DNA from: Dyadobacter sp. CY326
Lineage (GTDB): Bacteria; Bacteroidota; Bacteroidia; Cytophagales; Spirosomataceae
Assembly (NCBI RefSeq): GCF_021390515.1
Contig: NZ_JAJUXI010000002.1
Location: 434,001-498,000, forward strand
Direction of reading: 5' to 3'
Length of the DNA: 64,000 nucleotides
Both the position numbers and the translations under genes were made by a program. A model generated the notes under the pieces. It searched no databases. It was not told where the DNA came from and saw only the letters and a list, made by a program, of their open reading frames with translations. Below are positions 1 to 9,073 of the stretch, piece by piece. Numbering within the stretch: position 1 is the stretch's first letter; each line of letters starts with the position of its first letter.

Positions 1-963
1 GTCACCCTTTTCCTCCGCGTTGATGCCTTCCTTTTTAGCCGCATCATAAGTGGCCGCGAAGTAATTGCTCGTGCTGACCGTTTTTTCAAGATCGGCATTG
101 TCCCATTTAACCACGAGCGCTTTTTTGCCTTTTAATGCTGCCCAATAACTGGTCGCAACCACCGCCACTGCTTCCGAAGTCCGGTGCGGCATCGGCCTTT
201 CCGTTTTGATCACTTGCAAAACGCCTTTGATCTTTTTTGCTTCCGCGTCGTCAATTGAAGCAACTTTGCCGTGAAGCATGGGCGAGTGCAGAACGCTGGC
301 GTAAACCATCCCCGGCACATCCACATCAATCCCATAAATGGCTGTCCCATTGACACGCTCTGGCACGTCGAGCCGTTTGTTGTATTTTCCAATGAGCTTA
401 AAGTCCTTGGGTTCTTTCAGTTTTGGATCTTTTGGAATTTCCAGCTTGGACGCCTCATCCGCCAGCTCCCCATAAGTGAGGCTCTTGCCGCTTGCCTTAT
501 GCTGGATTTTGGCATCTTCTGCGTGACATTCCGAAATAGGCACATTCCATCTTTTAGCCGCCGTTGCGGTCAGCATTTCGCGGGCAGCGGCGCCGGCCTT
601 GCGAATTGGGAACCACAATGCTCTTACGGAACTGCTTCCTCCGGAAGTCTGGCTGCCATATTTGCCCATTCCGTCACTTTGGACGATCAGCACTTTTTCC
701 AGGCTCACTTCCAGCTCTTCTGCTAAAAGGGAAGGCACGGCTTGCGTGGAACCCTGACCCATATCCGGTCTTGGATTTACCAATGTAATGTTGCCAGCTG
801 TGTCAATGATAATAAACGGATTGATTTCCAGCCGCAGAACTGCGGGCGTTATCTTTTTCAGGGAAGCATCCCGGGTGAATCCGGAAATGCCCAATGCGAG
901 CCCAAATGTGGTTATGCCGGAAACTTTCAGAAAGTCACGACGTGAATTTTGTATATTTTCCAA
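1..963 (-). CDS. Molybdopterin-binding subunit of an isoquinoline 1-oxidoreductase/aldehyde oxidase-type enzyme (IorB-like), 3' end cut by window edge
   Basis: The reading frame stays open for 321 codons from 963 to the left edge, so only the N-terminal part is present. It opens with SRRDFLKVSG, a twin-arginine (Tat) export motif, and then has segments typical of the large Mo-cofactor subunit of the xanthine dehydrogenase superfamily (LVNPRPDMGQGSTQ, DGMGKYGSQTSGGSSS). The family oxidises N-heterocycles or aldehydes at a molybdenum centre, usually in the periplasm. The start is taken as TTG at 963: an in-frame TAG lies four codons upstream and no ATG precedes the Tat motif. The gene follows the Fe-S subunit gene on the same strand, which gives the IorA-IorB order. 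The substrate cannot be told from sequence. Confidence 0.85.
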   Translation of the reverse strand, partial: MENIQNSRRDFLKVSGITTFGLALGISGFTRDASLKKITPAVLRLEINPFIIIDTAGNITLVNPRPDMGQGSTQAVPSLLAEELEVSLEKVLIVQSDGMGKYGSQTSGGSSSVRALWFPIRKAGAAAREMLTATAAKRWNVPISECHAEDAKIQHKASGKSLTYGELADEASKLEIPKDPKLKEPKDFKLIGKYNKRLDVPERVNGTAIYGIDVDVPGMVYASVLHSPMLHGKVASIDDAEAKKIKGVLQVIKTERPMPHRTSEAVAVVATSYWAALKGKKALVVKWDNADLEKTVSTSNYFAATYDAAKKEGINAEEKGD

Positions 964-998
964 TGTTGTTTGAAGCTAAGGTTTGATCGAAACTTTTA

Positions 999-1490
999 TC
1001 AGCGCTTTCCAATGCCCGTTGAAGAGACTTTCATTTCGTCTGCAGCGCGGTGAATGGCTTTTCGAATGCGGTCATAAGTCCCGCAGCGGCACAAATTTCC
1101 GCTCATAGCTGCATCAATATCGGCATCGCTGGGGTTCGGATTGCTTTTGAGCAATGCAGTTGCGCTCATAATTTGTCCCGACTGGCAATAACCACATTGC
1201 GGAACCTGCTCTTCTATCCACGCCTTTTGGATAATGCTTAATTTGCCATCGCCAACGCCTTCAATCGTCGTTATCTTATCGTTTTTACCAACGGCTGAAA
1301 CCGGCAACTGGCACGAACGCGTCGGCTCGCCGTTCAGATGCACCGTGCAAGCACCGCATAAGGCCATTCCGCAGCCAAATTTAGTCCCTTTCAATCCTGC
1401 AAAATCCCTTACAACCCATAACAAAGGCATGTCCGGCTCCACATCGACCTTTACTTTTTTACCATTCAGTGATAAATTATATAGTGCCAT
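999..1490 (-). CDS. (2Fe-2S)-binding subunit of a molybdenum oxidoreductase (IorA-like)
   Basis: This 163-residue protein has the two [2Fe-2S] modules of the small subunit of xanthine-dehydrogenase-type enzymes. The plant-ferredoxin module has Cys40, Cys45, Cys48 and Cys60 (CGMALCGAC), and the helical module has Cys99, Cys102, Cys134 and Cys136 (CGYC, CRC). It would pass electrons from the Mo centre of the downstream subunit to an acceptor. The frame is open to 1550, but ATG 1490 ([15 protein letters not shown]) starts exactly where the family starts, and the upstream extension is hydrophobic and atypical. There is no export signal, so co-export with the Tat-bearing partner is likely, as known for such pairs. 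Confidence 0.9.
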   Translation of the reverse strand: MALYNLSLNGKKVKVDVEPDMPLLWVVRDFAGLKGTKFGCGMALCGACTVHLNGEPTRSCQLPVSAVGKNDKITTIEGVGDGKLSIIQKAWIEEQVPQCGYCQSGQIMSATALLKSNPNPSDADIDAAMSGNLCRCGTYDRIRKAIHRAADEMKVSSTGIGKR

Positions 1491-1664
1491 ATCAAAAGGG
1501 TTATCAATGTTTATTATCAAAATCACCATGTAAATTACGAATTTTGCCATTTTCTCAAACTAATATTTTGCAAAAAACCCTTTTAACTTGATGAATGGAG
1601 CGGCGGGTTATGCATACTGGAAAAACAGCGCTATTTTTACCCGATCCTCACTTTTAAGTAACCA

Positions 1665-2900
1665 ATGATTACAAACGACGCGGTTGTTCTCGGCATCCTG
1701 ATGCTGATCCTGGCTCTGATCTTTTACACGGCATCAATGGAAACGGGCGGCTGGAAACGCTTCTATTCCTTCGTCCCACCGCTGCTTCTTTGTTACTTCA
1801 TTCCCGGACTGCTGAACTCGTTTGGCATTGTTAATGGAAGCGTGTCACAGCTTTATCCGGTCGTCTCAAAATATTTTCTACCGGCTTGTCTCGTCTTCTT
1901 CACCATTGGCATGGATTGGCGATCGCTGAGTCGGCTGGGGCCCAAAGCGCTTATTGCTATGCTCGTTGGAACGCTTGGGATCATGATTGGCGGGCCATTT
2001 GCCTTGTGGATCGTCGGGACGATCAGTCCCGAAACTGTGCGGGGCGAGGGCGCTGATGCGGTTTGGCGCGGATTGTCCACGATTGCCGGAAGCTGGATCG
2101 GCGGAGGCGCTAATCAAACAGCATTAAGGGAAGTTTTTAAACCAAGTGACGCGCTGTTTTCTCAGATGGTTGCCATCGATGTGCTCATTGCAGAGCTATG
2201 GATGGCATTTTTGATTTATGGAGCCGGAATTGCATCGCGAATCGATCATTTTTTAGGTGCCGACAGCTCGCCTATTGAGCAAATCAAAGTGCAGCTCGAC
2301 GCACAGCATCAGGCAAATGAAAAAGCGCCTCATGTTCGGGATTACATTTTCCTGGCGGGCGCTGGCTTCGGGGCCACGGGATTAGCGCACTTTTCAGCCG
2401 ATCTGATTACACCTTACTTATCTGAAAATTATCCTTTTTTGGAAAAATACAGTCTCACTTCCACATTCTTTTGGGTCGTAACCATTGCCACATTCATCGG
2501 AATCGTCTTATCAGTGACACCGCTCAGAAAGCTGGAAAATGTGGGTGCGTCTAAATTGGGTTCTGTGTTTTTATATGTTTTGGTGGCCACAATCGGCATG
2601 CAAATGGATTTGGGTGCGGTTGCAGATAATCCAGGACTTTTCGCCATTGGTCTGATCTGGATTTTGACACATGCGGTTATCCTGATCATTGTTTGTAAAT
2701 GGCTGAAAATCCCGTTCTTTTTTCTCGCCGTGGGCAGTCAGGCCAATGTCGGCGGTTCGGCTTCCGCTTCCGTTGTGGCAGCAGCTTTTCACCCTTCTTT
2801 GGCAACAGTGGGCGTTTTACTCGCTATATTAGGCTATGCAATCGGCACTTATGGCGGTTATTTAACAGCTTTAATGATGCAATGGGTGAGCGAAGGCTGA
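1665..2900 (+). CDS. DUF819 family multi-pass membrane protein
   Basis: The 411 residues form about ten hydrophobic segments of membrane-span length, starting at residue 6. Glycine-rich stretches such as GSWIGGGANQTA and NVGGSASASVVAAAF are characteristic of DUF819 (YjcL-like) proteins, a family of inner-membrane proteins of unestablished function that resembles transporters. The gene is divergent from the IorAB pair and lies 43 bp ahead of a sulfite-oxidase-like gene on the same strand, so the two may be co-transcribed. ATG 1665 precedes the first span directly. No substrate can be assigned. Confidence 0.85.
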   Translation: MITNDAVVLGILMLILALIFYTASMETGGWKRFYSFVPPLLLCYFIPGLLNSFGIVNGSVSQLYPVVSKYFLPACLVFFTIGMDWRSLSRLGPKALIAMLVGTLGIMIGGPFALWIVGTISPETVRGEGADAVWRGLSTIAGSWIGGGANQTALREVFKPSDALFSQMVAIDVLIAELWMAFLIYGAGIASRIDHFLGADSSPIEQIKVQLDAQHQANEKAPHVRDYIFLAGAGFGATGLAHFSADLITPYLSENYPFLEKYSLTSTFFWVVTIATFIGIVLSVTPLRKLENVGASKLGSVFLYVLVATIGMQMDLGAVADNPGLFAIGLIWILTHAVILIIVCKWLKIPFFFLAVGSQANVGGSASASVVAAAFHPSLATVGVLLAILGYAIGTYGGYLTALMMQWVSEG

Positions 2901-2943
2901 CATTTTTTCAAAATCAGATCAGGGATCGGCAAATTAAATCAAT

Positions 2944-3636
2944 ATGGAAGGCGAAAGTAAACTTGATAAAATCGTTGAAGCCAGAATGAAGCTTAAAGCG
3001 CGCTTCGAAGATCAAATGGCTAAAACTCCCTCTGTTTCAGACTCACGCCCAATGGGATCGGGCAAAATTAACCGGCATGGGATGCCGCAATTGCCTGTTG
3101 GCCAGGTAAAAACAGTTAAATGGCCCGTGCTGGATCTGGGCTTTAAGCCTGATATTTCTCATGAAAAATGGAAGTTGGTGATCGACGGAGAAGTTGAGTC
3201 ACCCGTTACATTGACCTGGGAGAATTTTATGGCTTTGCCCCAAACGACAGATGTGAGTGATTTCCATTGCGTTACAACCTGGTCGCGGATGGATGTGCCT
3301 TGGGTTGGCGTGAAGTTGGCTGACTTGGCGGCGCTGGTGATGCCCAAATCCAATGCAACCCACATTCTCTGTCACGGTTATGACAAATACACCACCAATC
3401 TGTCATTAACAGAAGCATTGAAAGAAGATGTTTTGCTGGTCCACACTGCTGATAACAAACCTTTGGAGCGCGATCACGGCGGGCCTGTGCGCATGATTAC
3501 GCCGCAGCTTTATGCCTGGAAAGGAAGCAAATGGATCAGCAGAATTGAGTTTTTATCATACAACAAGTTGGGCTTCTGGGAATTGAGAGGCTATTCAAAT
3601 ACGGCTTATCCTTGGCGAAATGATCGTTATAGTTGA
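2944..3636 (+). CDS. Sulfite-oxidase-like molybdopterin-dependent oxidoreductase
   Basis: The 230 residues match the oxidoreductase molybdopterin-binding domain (about residues 60-215). The conserved Mo-ligating cysteine is Cys109 in DFHCVTTWSRMDVPW, and the HGGPVRMITPQLYAWKGSKW block is typical of YuiH-like sulfite-oxidase relatives. There is no signal peptide or dimerisation domain, so this is the short soluble type whose natural substrate is unknown. It follows the DUF819 gene by 43 bp, and a perfect hairpin just after the stop codon probably ends the unit. A second Mo enzyme lies divergently at the left edge. Confidence 0.88.
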   Translation: MEGESKLDKIVEARMKLKARFEDQMAKTPSVSDSRPMGSGKINRHGMPQLPVGQVKTVKWPVLDLGFKPDISHEKWKLVIDGEVESPVTLTWENFMALPQTTDVSDFHCVTTWSRMDVPWVGVKLADLAALVMPKSNATHILCHGYDKYTTNLSLTEALKEDVLLVHTADNKPLERDHGGPVRMITPQLYAWKGSKWISRIEFLSYNKLGFWELRGYSNTAYPWRNDRYS

Positions 3637-3639
3637 CTA

Positions 3640-3670
3640 GACTTGCTAAGTCTTTTAGACTTAGCAAGTC
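3640..3670. repeat. Perfect 14-bp palindrome after the sulfite-oxidase-like gene
   Basis: GACTTGCTAAGTCT (3640-3653) and AGACTTAGCAAGTC (3657-3670) are exact reverse complements around a TTT loop. The element starts four bases after the stop codon and lies between convergent genes. No long U-run follows, so it may be a palindromic intergenic repeat, an mRNA 3'-end stabiliser or a weak terminator. Confidence 0.75.
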
Positions 3671-3704
3671 CCGCCAAGTCTAAAAACATCGCAACATCAA
3701 ATTT

Positions 3705-4466
3705 CTAAATTTCCAAAACCAATCCATCGTAAGCCAAATGCACATTGGGCGGCAGCTCTTTTTCAATGTCGGCATGTTTGCCAAGCTTGTGGCTCATGTG
3801 GACAAGATAAGCCTGCGGAACGGCCAGCTTCGCGATCAATTCCAGTGCTTGCGCTAAGGTGAAATGTGAAAGATGCGGCTCTTTTTGCAATGTGTCCAAA
3901 ACCAGCACTTTGGAACCTGATATTTTTTGCTGCTCTTTTTCGGAAATGTAATTGGCATCCGTAATATAACTGAAGTCGCCCACCCGATAACCGTAAACGG
4001 CCAATTTGTGGTGCATCACTTCAATGGGCATGAATTGCACGCCACGGACGTCAAATGGCTTGTTTTCAATGTTATGCAGCTCAAAATGAGGGACTCCGGG
4101 ATATCTGTTCTCTGAAAATGCGTAGGCGAACTCGTTCTGAATTTGATCCAAAACCGATTTTCTTCCATAAAGCGGAATGTCGCGCTGCTGGCGGTGATTG
4201 AATGCGCGGATGTCGTCGAGCCCGGCGGTGTGGTCCTTATGCTGGTGGGTAAAAATGGCTGCGTCCAGGTCCTTCACATTGGCCCGCAACATTTGCTGAC
4301 GGAAGTCGGGACCGGTGTCAATTACAAAGGATTTTCCTTTGGTTTCAATCCAAACGGAAGTCCTTAAACGCTTGTCACGCGGGTCGTCAGATCGGCAAAC
4401 GGCACATTCACAGGCAATAACCGGTATTCCCTGCGATGTGCCGGTCCCTAAAAATGTAATCCTCAT
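3705..4466 (-). CDS. MBL-fold metallo-hydrolase, PhnP-like
   Basis: This 253-residue metallo-beta-lactamase-fold enzyme has the metal-binding HxHxDH motif at His74, His76, Asp78 and His79 (THQHKDHTAGLDD). It also has an N-terminal CxCxxC cluster (Cys19, Cys21, Cys24), which in PhnP-type phosphodiesterases holds a structural zinc. Members hydrolyse cyclic or linear phosphodiesters, and the exact substrate here is unknown. It starts 5 bp after the stop of an upstream response-regulator gene, so the two form a likely operon. Confidence 0.87.
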   Translation of the reverse strand: MRITFLGTGTSQGIPVIACECAVCRSDDPRDKRLRTSVWIETKGKSFVIDTGPDFRQQMLRANVKDLDAAIFTHQHKDHTAGLDDIRAFNHRQQRDIPLYGRKSVLDQIQNEFAYAFSENRYPGVPHFELHNIENKPFDVRGVQFMPIEVMHHKLAVYGYRVGDFSYITDANYISEKEQQKISGSKVLVLDTLQKEPHLSHFTLAQALELIAKLAVPQAYLVHMSHKLGKHADIEKELPPNVHLAYDGLVLEI

Positions 4467-4471
4467 CAGGT

Positions 4472-4849
4472 TTATTCTGTCAAATGCGCCACCACCTCAA
4501 CCAAACGGTCAAAATTCAACGGTTTCATCAGCGCATCATCAAATCCTGCTTGTTTAAAATCTTCTTCCGAGTAATTTTTAGCATTGCCCGTAATCGCTAC
4601 GATCGGCGTTTTGGCCGTTTTTTCGTTTGGCAATTTGCGGATGCTTCTTGCGCATTCCATTCCGTCCATCACAGGCATATTGATATCCAGCAGGATAATA
4701 TCGAAATCTTCTTTTTCGAGAAGTTGCAAAACTTGTTCTCCATTTTTAACGGAAGTGATCTCGTAATGTTGGAATTCCAGAATCTTCCTTGCCAGATTTT
4801 GAATAACTGAGCTGTCTTCGGCAATGAGTACGCGCTTTGTGTATGACAT
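4472..4849 (-). CDS. Stand-alone CheY-like response regulator
   Basis: The 125 residues are a single receiver domain with no output domain. The acidic pair is Glu11-Asp12, the phospho-acceptor Asp55 (LLDINMPVMDG), followed by a conserved threonine (VAITGNAK) and lysine (LMKPL). Such proteins act by protein contact or within phosphorelays. No histidine kinase is adjacent; the nearest is the hybrid kinase with an HPt domain at the far right of the window. It is the first gene of a two-gene unit with the MBL-fold hydrolase. Confidence 0.92.
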   Translation of the reverse strand: MSYTKRVLIAEDSSVIQNLARKILEFQHYEITSVKNGEQVLQLLEKEDFDIILLDINMPVMDGMECARSIRKLPNEKTAKTPIVAITGNAKNYSEEDFKQAGFDDALMKPLNFDRLVEVVAHLTE

Positions 4850-4997
4850 GATGGGTCAGGTATTGTGTTTAATGATTTGCCAGGTCAATTTAGGTATATT
4901 TCATCCAAAGTCGCAACCTGGCTTGATGCGAAGTTTCAAAATTATCATAAAAAAGTAAATAAACATCCCATACTTTTTCAAAGCACACTTTCGGGTG

Positions 4998-5005
4998 TAA
5001 GTTTG
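4998..5005 (+). promoter_or_regulatory. Candidate -7 element for the DUF1684 gene
   Basis: TAAGTTTG matches the Bacteroidota TAnnTTTG -7 box exactly. TTC, two of three matches to the -33 TTG, lies 19 bp upstream. The start codon at 5033 would have a leader of about 20-25 nt. Confidence 0.5.
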
Positions 5006-5032
5006 TGGTCCGACAAAAAATCATGATCCGAT

Positions 5033-5689
5033 ATGTTCAAAAATAAAGTAATGCGATATAGCACGATTGCGATGGTTATTGCGATTCTGGCCTATTTTGT
5101 GATAGAAAATTTTTCCGGGGCCGGCATGAATGCATCCGGTGATGACCAGATTGCAAACAATCCAGAGAAATATAAAACAACGATTCTGGCTGAACGCGAG
5201 GCCAAGGATGAACAGTTCAAAACAGCAGACGATTCTCCTATCGCCGACAAGGAAGCATTTCACGGTCTGCACTATTTTCAGCCCAACTTAACTTACCGCA
5301 TTAAGGCGAATATTTCGCCTTACACGAACGACGACAAAGAGGTTGTTGTCAAATACACGGATGGAACTTCCGAAAAATATGAGAAATATGGTTATGCCAA
5401 TTTCAAAATCGGTGACCAGGAAGAAAAGCTGCTTTTACTCAAAAATGAAAGCGTGATTTCAGTGCTATTTAAGGATGCAACAAGTGGAAAACAGACCTAT
5501 GGCGGTGGCCGTTATCTCGATTATCCCGTTTCGGAGATCAAAAACAATGTCATTACGCTCGATTTCAACAAGGCTTACAATCCTTATTGCGTGTATCAGG
5601 AATCCTATGCCTGCCCGGTTCCGCCTGCCGAAAACACTTTGTCCGTTGCCATTTTAGCCGGTGAGCAGCTTGAATCTGCGGTGCATTAA
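5033..5689 (+). CDS. DUF1684 protein with N-terminal membrane anchor
   Basis: This 218-residue protein has one N-terminal hydrophobic segment (about residues 9-27) and then a DUF1684 domain. Recognisable parts are GGGRYLDYPV, LDFNKAYNPYCVY and a closing PPAENTLSVAILAGE. The core Tyr-Gly-Gly-Gly-Arg-Tyr and Asn-Pro-Tyr-Cys elements are shared with the second DUF1684 protein at 53306. The biochemical function of DUF1684 is unknown; location is predicted to be membrane-tethered with the domain outside the cytoplasm. The gene stands alone between a regulator gene and pheT and has its own candidate promoter. Confidence 0.85.
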   Translation: MFKNKVMRYSTIAMVIAILAYFVIENFSGAGMNASGDDQIANNPEKYKTTILAEREAKDEQFKTADDSPIADKEAFHGLHYFQPNLTYRIKANISPYTNDDKEVVVKYTDGTSEKYEKYGYANFKIGDQEEKLLLLKNESVISVLFKDATSGKQTYGGGRYLDYPVSEIKNNVITLDFNKAYNPYCVYQESYACPVPPAENTLSVAILAGEQLESAVH

Positions 5690-5769
5690 TCGGCCTCAGC
5701 CAGCTTTTTAATTTTTGCAAAAAAGCAATTACTATTCCAAGCTTCTCGGCGTCGTTCGACTTAAATCCT

Positions 5770-5777
5770 TAATTTTG
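5770..5777 (+). promoter_or_regulatory. Candidate -7 element for pheT
   Basis: TAATTTTG matches the TAnnTTTG consensus and lies 48 bp before the pheT start. No good -33 TTG is seen at the expected distance. Confidence 0.4.
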
Positions 5778-5825
5778 TAATTCAGGCTTCACGGAGCCTT
5801 TTGACGTATTTTTTAAAGCATTCGC

Positions 5826-8255
5826 ATGAAGATCTCCTATAAGTGGCTTAAAGAATTAGTAGAAATTACGGAATCTCCCGAAGAGATTGGCAAGATATTG
5901 ACCGGGACCGGTTTGGAGGTTGAAAGCATTGAAGAGATTGAATCAATAAAAGGCGGATTGCAGGGCGTGGTCATTGGCGAGGTCCTTACTTGTGAAAAAC
6001 ATCCCGAAGCCGACCGATTGAAGCTTACAACAGTTGAAGTTGGTGCAGAAAATCCATTATCCATAGTTTGCGGCGCGCCGAATGTTGCTGCTGGCCAAAA
6101 AGTGCTGGTCGCAACCGTTGGCACAACGCTTTATCCAACCGGCAGCGAGCAGCCTTTGGTTTTGAAAAAATCCAAAATAAGAGGCGCACTTTCGGAAGGA
6201 ATGATCTGCGCTGAGGACGAATTGGGCATTGGCACTTCACACGACGGCATTTTAGTCCTCGACACCACGCTGCCAAACGGCACACCGGCCAGCGAATATT
6301 TTGGAATCACATCAGATTATCTGATCGAAATCGGGCTTACACCTAACCGTGCGGATGCCGCATCACATTATGGCGTTGCCCGCGATTTAAAGGCATTCTT
6401 CAATCGCCCAATTAATCTGCCGGCAGTTGACGCATTTAAAATTGATAATCAAAACTTGCCCGTTCAAGTTGAAGTTCGGAATGCCGAAGCTTGTCCTAGA
6501 TATGCGGGATTGACGATTTCAGGAATTAAAGTGGGCGAATCTCCTGCATGGATCAAGCAGCGCCTCGCCACCATTGGAATTCGGTCGATTAACAACATTG
6601 TAGACATTACGAATTATGTGCTGCATGAGCTCGGCCAGCCCCTGCATGCATTTGACGCTGATAAAATTATTGGAAATAAAGTCATTGTAACAACCGTTGC
6701 GACTGGCACGCCATTCGTAACGCTAGACGGCGTTGAAAGAAAGCTTTCCGATTCGGATCTGATGATCTGTAACGAGGGAACCAACGGCAATCCCGAACCA
6801 ATGTGCATTGCGGGCGTTTTTGGCGGCTTAACGTCGGGTGTGACCCATGACACCACATCGATTTTTCTTGAATCGGCTTACTTTTCCCCGATTTGGGTGC
6901 GCAAGACGGCTCAACGTTTCGCATTAAAAACCGATTCTTCTTTCCGTTTTGAGCGCGGCACTGATCCAAATATGCCGCTCTATGCATTGAAACGGGCAGC
7001 ATTGCTTATTCAGGAAATCGCAGGCGGCAGCATTTCGTCGGACGTTACGGACATTTACGCTAAGCCAATCGCTGACTTCCAGGTGCCGATGCGTTATCGC
7101 AACATTGACAGACTAATCGGCAAAACACTTGAAAAAACGCAGATTAAGAACATTCTTAACGGACTCGACATTAAAATCGAGAACGAAGACAAGTCTGGGT
7201 TCACCGCCATTGTGCCGCCTTATCGCGTAGATGTGCAACGCGAGGCCGACGTGATTGAAGAAATTCTGCGGATTTATGGCTTCGGACAAGTGGAACTTTC
7301 CGATCACCTGAGCTCGGACTTCATTTCCGATTTTCCTGTAAATGATCCCGAGAAGCTGACATTACGTGTTGCCGAATTGCTGGTCGCTAATGGTTTTAAT
7401 GAAATGATCAACAATTCGCTGACCAAGCCAGATTATCACGCATCATTAGAAAACAGCATTACGGGCAGTCCGGTCAAAATCCTAAATTATCTGAGCGAAG
7501 ATCTGTCGGTTATGCGGCAGACATTGATTTTTTCAGGTCTGGAAGTTGTCTCCTACAACAGCAACCGCCGCCAGAAAGATCTCAAACTTTTTGAGTTTGG
7601 TAAAACATACAATGAGGTTAATGGAAAATATGTTGAAAAAGAGCGCCTTTCGGTTTTCTTAACGGGCAACATTCAGCAGGAAAGTTGGTTTGAGAAGTCG
7701 AGAGAAGCTGTTTTTCATGATCTTGCGGGCTTTGTAATGCAGATTTTGGCTTCTGTTAAAATAAAGGATGTGGAAAGGCAAGAGGCCGACTCGACGATTT
7801 TCAAAATCGGAACGACGCTGACGCTTAACCGCAAACCCGTTGTATCATTCGGCCAGCTGCAAACGGCGATTACCAAGAAACTGGATGTGAAAGCGCCCGT
7901 TTTTTATGCTGATTTTGATTGGGACTACATTTTAAAACAATACGATGCATTTGTGCAATATAGGGAAGTGGCCAAATTCCCCGAAGTGCGCAGGGATTTG
8001 TCAGTTGTCGTAAACAAAAAGATCACTTTTGAAGAGCTGCGCCAGATCGCCTATAAAACAGAACGGCAATTGTTACGTTCGGTTAATGTCTTCGATGTTT
8101 ACGAAGGAGCAAATCTGGAAGGCAAAAAATCTTATTCGGTGAGCTTCATCTTGCAGGATGACCAGCAAACGCTGACGGATAAGGTGATTGACAAAACAAT
8201 GCAGCGCCTGATGGCTGCTTATGAACGAGAATTTGAAGCCGTGATCAGAAAATGA
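5826..8255 (+). CDS. pheT: Phenylalanine--tRNA ligase beta subunit
   Basis: The 809-residue length is normal for bacterial PheT. The N-terminal half has an EMAP-type tRNA-binding domain (HPEADRLKLTTVEVG near residue 59, then CGAPNVAAGQKVLVA). B3/B4 and B5 domains follow (GLTPNRADAASHYGVARDL, TNYVLHELGQPLHAFD), and the C-terminus is an anticodon-binding ferredoxin-fold domain (REVAKFPEVRRDLSVVV). The protein pairs with PheS, which is not in this window, to charge tRNA-Phe, and its B3/B4 region edits mischarged Tyr. It heads a run of same-strand genes (coiled-coil gene, zapA, rny, AAA+ ATPase). Confidence 0.98.
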   Translation: MKISYKWLKELVEITESPEEIGKILTGTGLEVESIEEIESIKGGLQGVVIGEVLTCEKHPEADRLKLTTVEVGAENPLSIVCGAPNVAAGQKVLVATVGTTLYPTGSEQPLVLKKSKIRGALSEGMICAEDELGIGTSHDGILVLDTTLPNGTPASEYFGITSDYLIEIGLTPNRADAASHYGVARDLKAFFNRPINLPAVDAFKIDNQNLPVQVEVRNAEACPRYAGLTISGIKVGESPAWIKQRLATIGIRSINNIVDITNYVLHELGQPLHAFDADKIIGNKVIVTTVATGTPFVTLDGVERKLSDSDLMICNEGTNGNPEPMCIAGVFGGLTSGVTHDTTSIFLESAYFSPIWVRKTAQRFALKTDSSFRFERGTDPNMPLYALKRAALLIQEIAGGSISSDVTDIYAKPIADFQVPMRYRNIDRLIGKTLEKTQIKNILNGLDIKIENEDKSGFTAIVPPYRVDVQREADVIEEILRIYGFGQVELSDHLSSDFISDFPVNDPEKLTLRVAELLVANGFNEMINNSLTKPDYHASLENSITGSPVKILNYLSEDLSVMRQTLIFSGLEVVSYNSNRRQKDLKLFEFGKTYNEVNGKYVEKERLSVFLTGNIQQESWFEKSREAVFHDLAGFVMQILASVKIKDVERQEADSTIFKIGTTLTLNRKPVVSFGQLQTAITKKLDVKAPVFYADFDWDYILKQYDAFVQYREVAKFPEVRRDLSVVVNKKITFEELRQIAYKTERQLLRSVNVFDVYEGANLEGKKSYSVSFILQDDQQTLTDKVIDKTMQRLMAAYEREFEAVIRK

Positions 8256-8298
8256 AATAAGTGATTTTTTTGCTTTGACTGAATTTTAAGGTCCAAAA

Positions 8299-8643
8299 AT
8301 GGAAAGGAGCATCGAGCGCATTATTGAACACAAGTTGTCGGACCTTGAGAAAAAACTCGAGTTTCTGATCAACACAAAAGAGAAACTAAGCTGGTCAATA
8401 TCAGAGCTGCAACGCGAAAATGCTGAGCTGCGCACGTCCAATAATAAACTCAAGGAAGAAGCAAAAGAAATAAAGAAAAAATACACTACTTTGGAAAAAG
8501 ACTTTAATAAGTCTAAAAGTTTCGCTAAAATTGTCACTAGTAAACTGACACCAACAAGCGGAATAGCCGATCTGAAAGACTCAGTTGAAAGATATATACA
8601 AGAGATCGATAAGTGCATTGAATTGCTTGAAGATACCTTATGA
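8299..8643 (+). CDS. Small coiled-coil protein overlapping zapA
   Basis: The 114-residue protein is highly charged. From about residue 10 to 75 it shows a heptad-like pattern of leucine, isoleucine and charged residues, predicting one long coiled coil, with no signal peptide or membrane span. Its stop codon overlaps the zapA start by ATGA, so translation is coupled. The setting and shape suggest a division-associated partner of ZapA, in the way ZapB works in Gammaproteobacteria, but no sequence identity to ZapB is claimed. Function is inferred from context only. Confidence 0.8.
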   Translation: MERSIERIIEHKLSDLEKKLEFLINTKEKLSWSISELQRENAELRTSNNKLKEEAKEIKKKYTTLEKDFNKSKSFAKIVTSKLTPTSGIADLKDSVERYIQEIDKCIELLEDTL

Positions 8644-8951
8644 AAAAAAATAGCATACCCAATCCGGACGTTTCTGTCTTTATAAAACTGCTGGACAGGG
8701 GTTTCAAACTGAGCGTTCCGGCGGATCAGGAGAAATTCTACAGGGATGGGTATGAGGTGTTCTTGCAACGCGTGCAGCAGCATAAATTAAAAGGGAAAGT
8801 ATACGGTGACATCGAAGCAATTGCCCTCACAGCCATTGAATGCCTTGTTGCATTGCAAAGGAATCAGGAGCAAATGGATAACCTGGTAGCGGCTTTTAAA
8901 AACAGAGTTGAAAAGCTTGACGAAACAATTACCAGCGCAATAGAAGGCTGA
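8640..8951 (+). CDS. zapA: Cell division protein ZapA
   Basis: The 103 residues match the ZapA family: an N-terminal beta-rich part with the DRGFKLSVPADQEKFY region and a C-terminal helical part ending in a coiled coil (NLVAAFKNRVEKLDETI). ZapA binds and cross-links FtsZ filaments at the division ring. The start overlaps the preceding coiled-coil gene by four bases. RNase Y follows 122 bp downstream, a neighbourhood I recall as common in Bacteroidota. Confidence 0.9.
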   Translation: MKKNSIPNPDVSVFIKLLDRGFKLSVPADQEKFYRDGYEVFLQRVQQHKLKGKVYGDIEAIALTAIECLVALQRNQEQMDNLVAAFKNRVEKLDETITSAIEG

Positions 8952-9073
8952 CTGCTTATCACCACCAAACCTTTATTTATTCGGATCCCCTTTATAATCT
9001 TTTAATTCTTCCATTTTCGGCATTTTCACGCTGGTGTAGTAGGTAAAACCAACTATATATAACCATTACTGAA

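Noticed and set aside
271..726. Plus-strand open frame of 151 codons
   Set aside because: It lies antisense to the Mo-cofactor subunit, whose frame has a Tat signal and family motifs. The sequence matches nothing recognisable.
8952..9073. 6S RNA gene after zapA
   Set aside because: The 122-bp gap is too short and lacks the long paired structure; the gene order zapA-ssrS is a Gammaproteobacterial feature.
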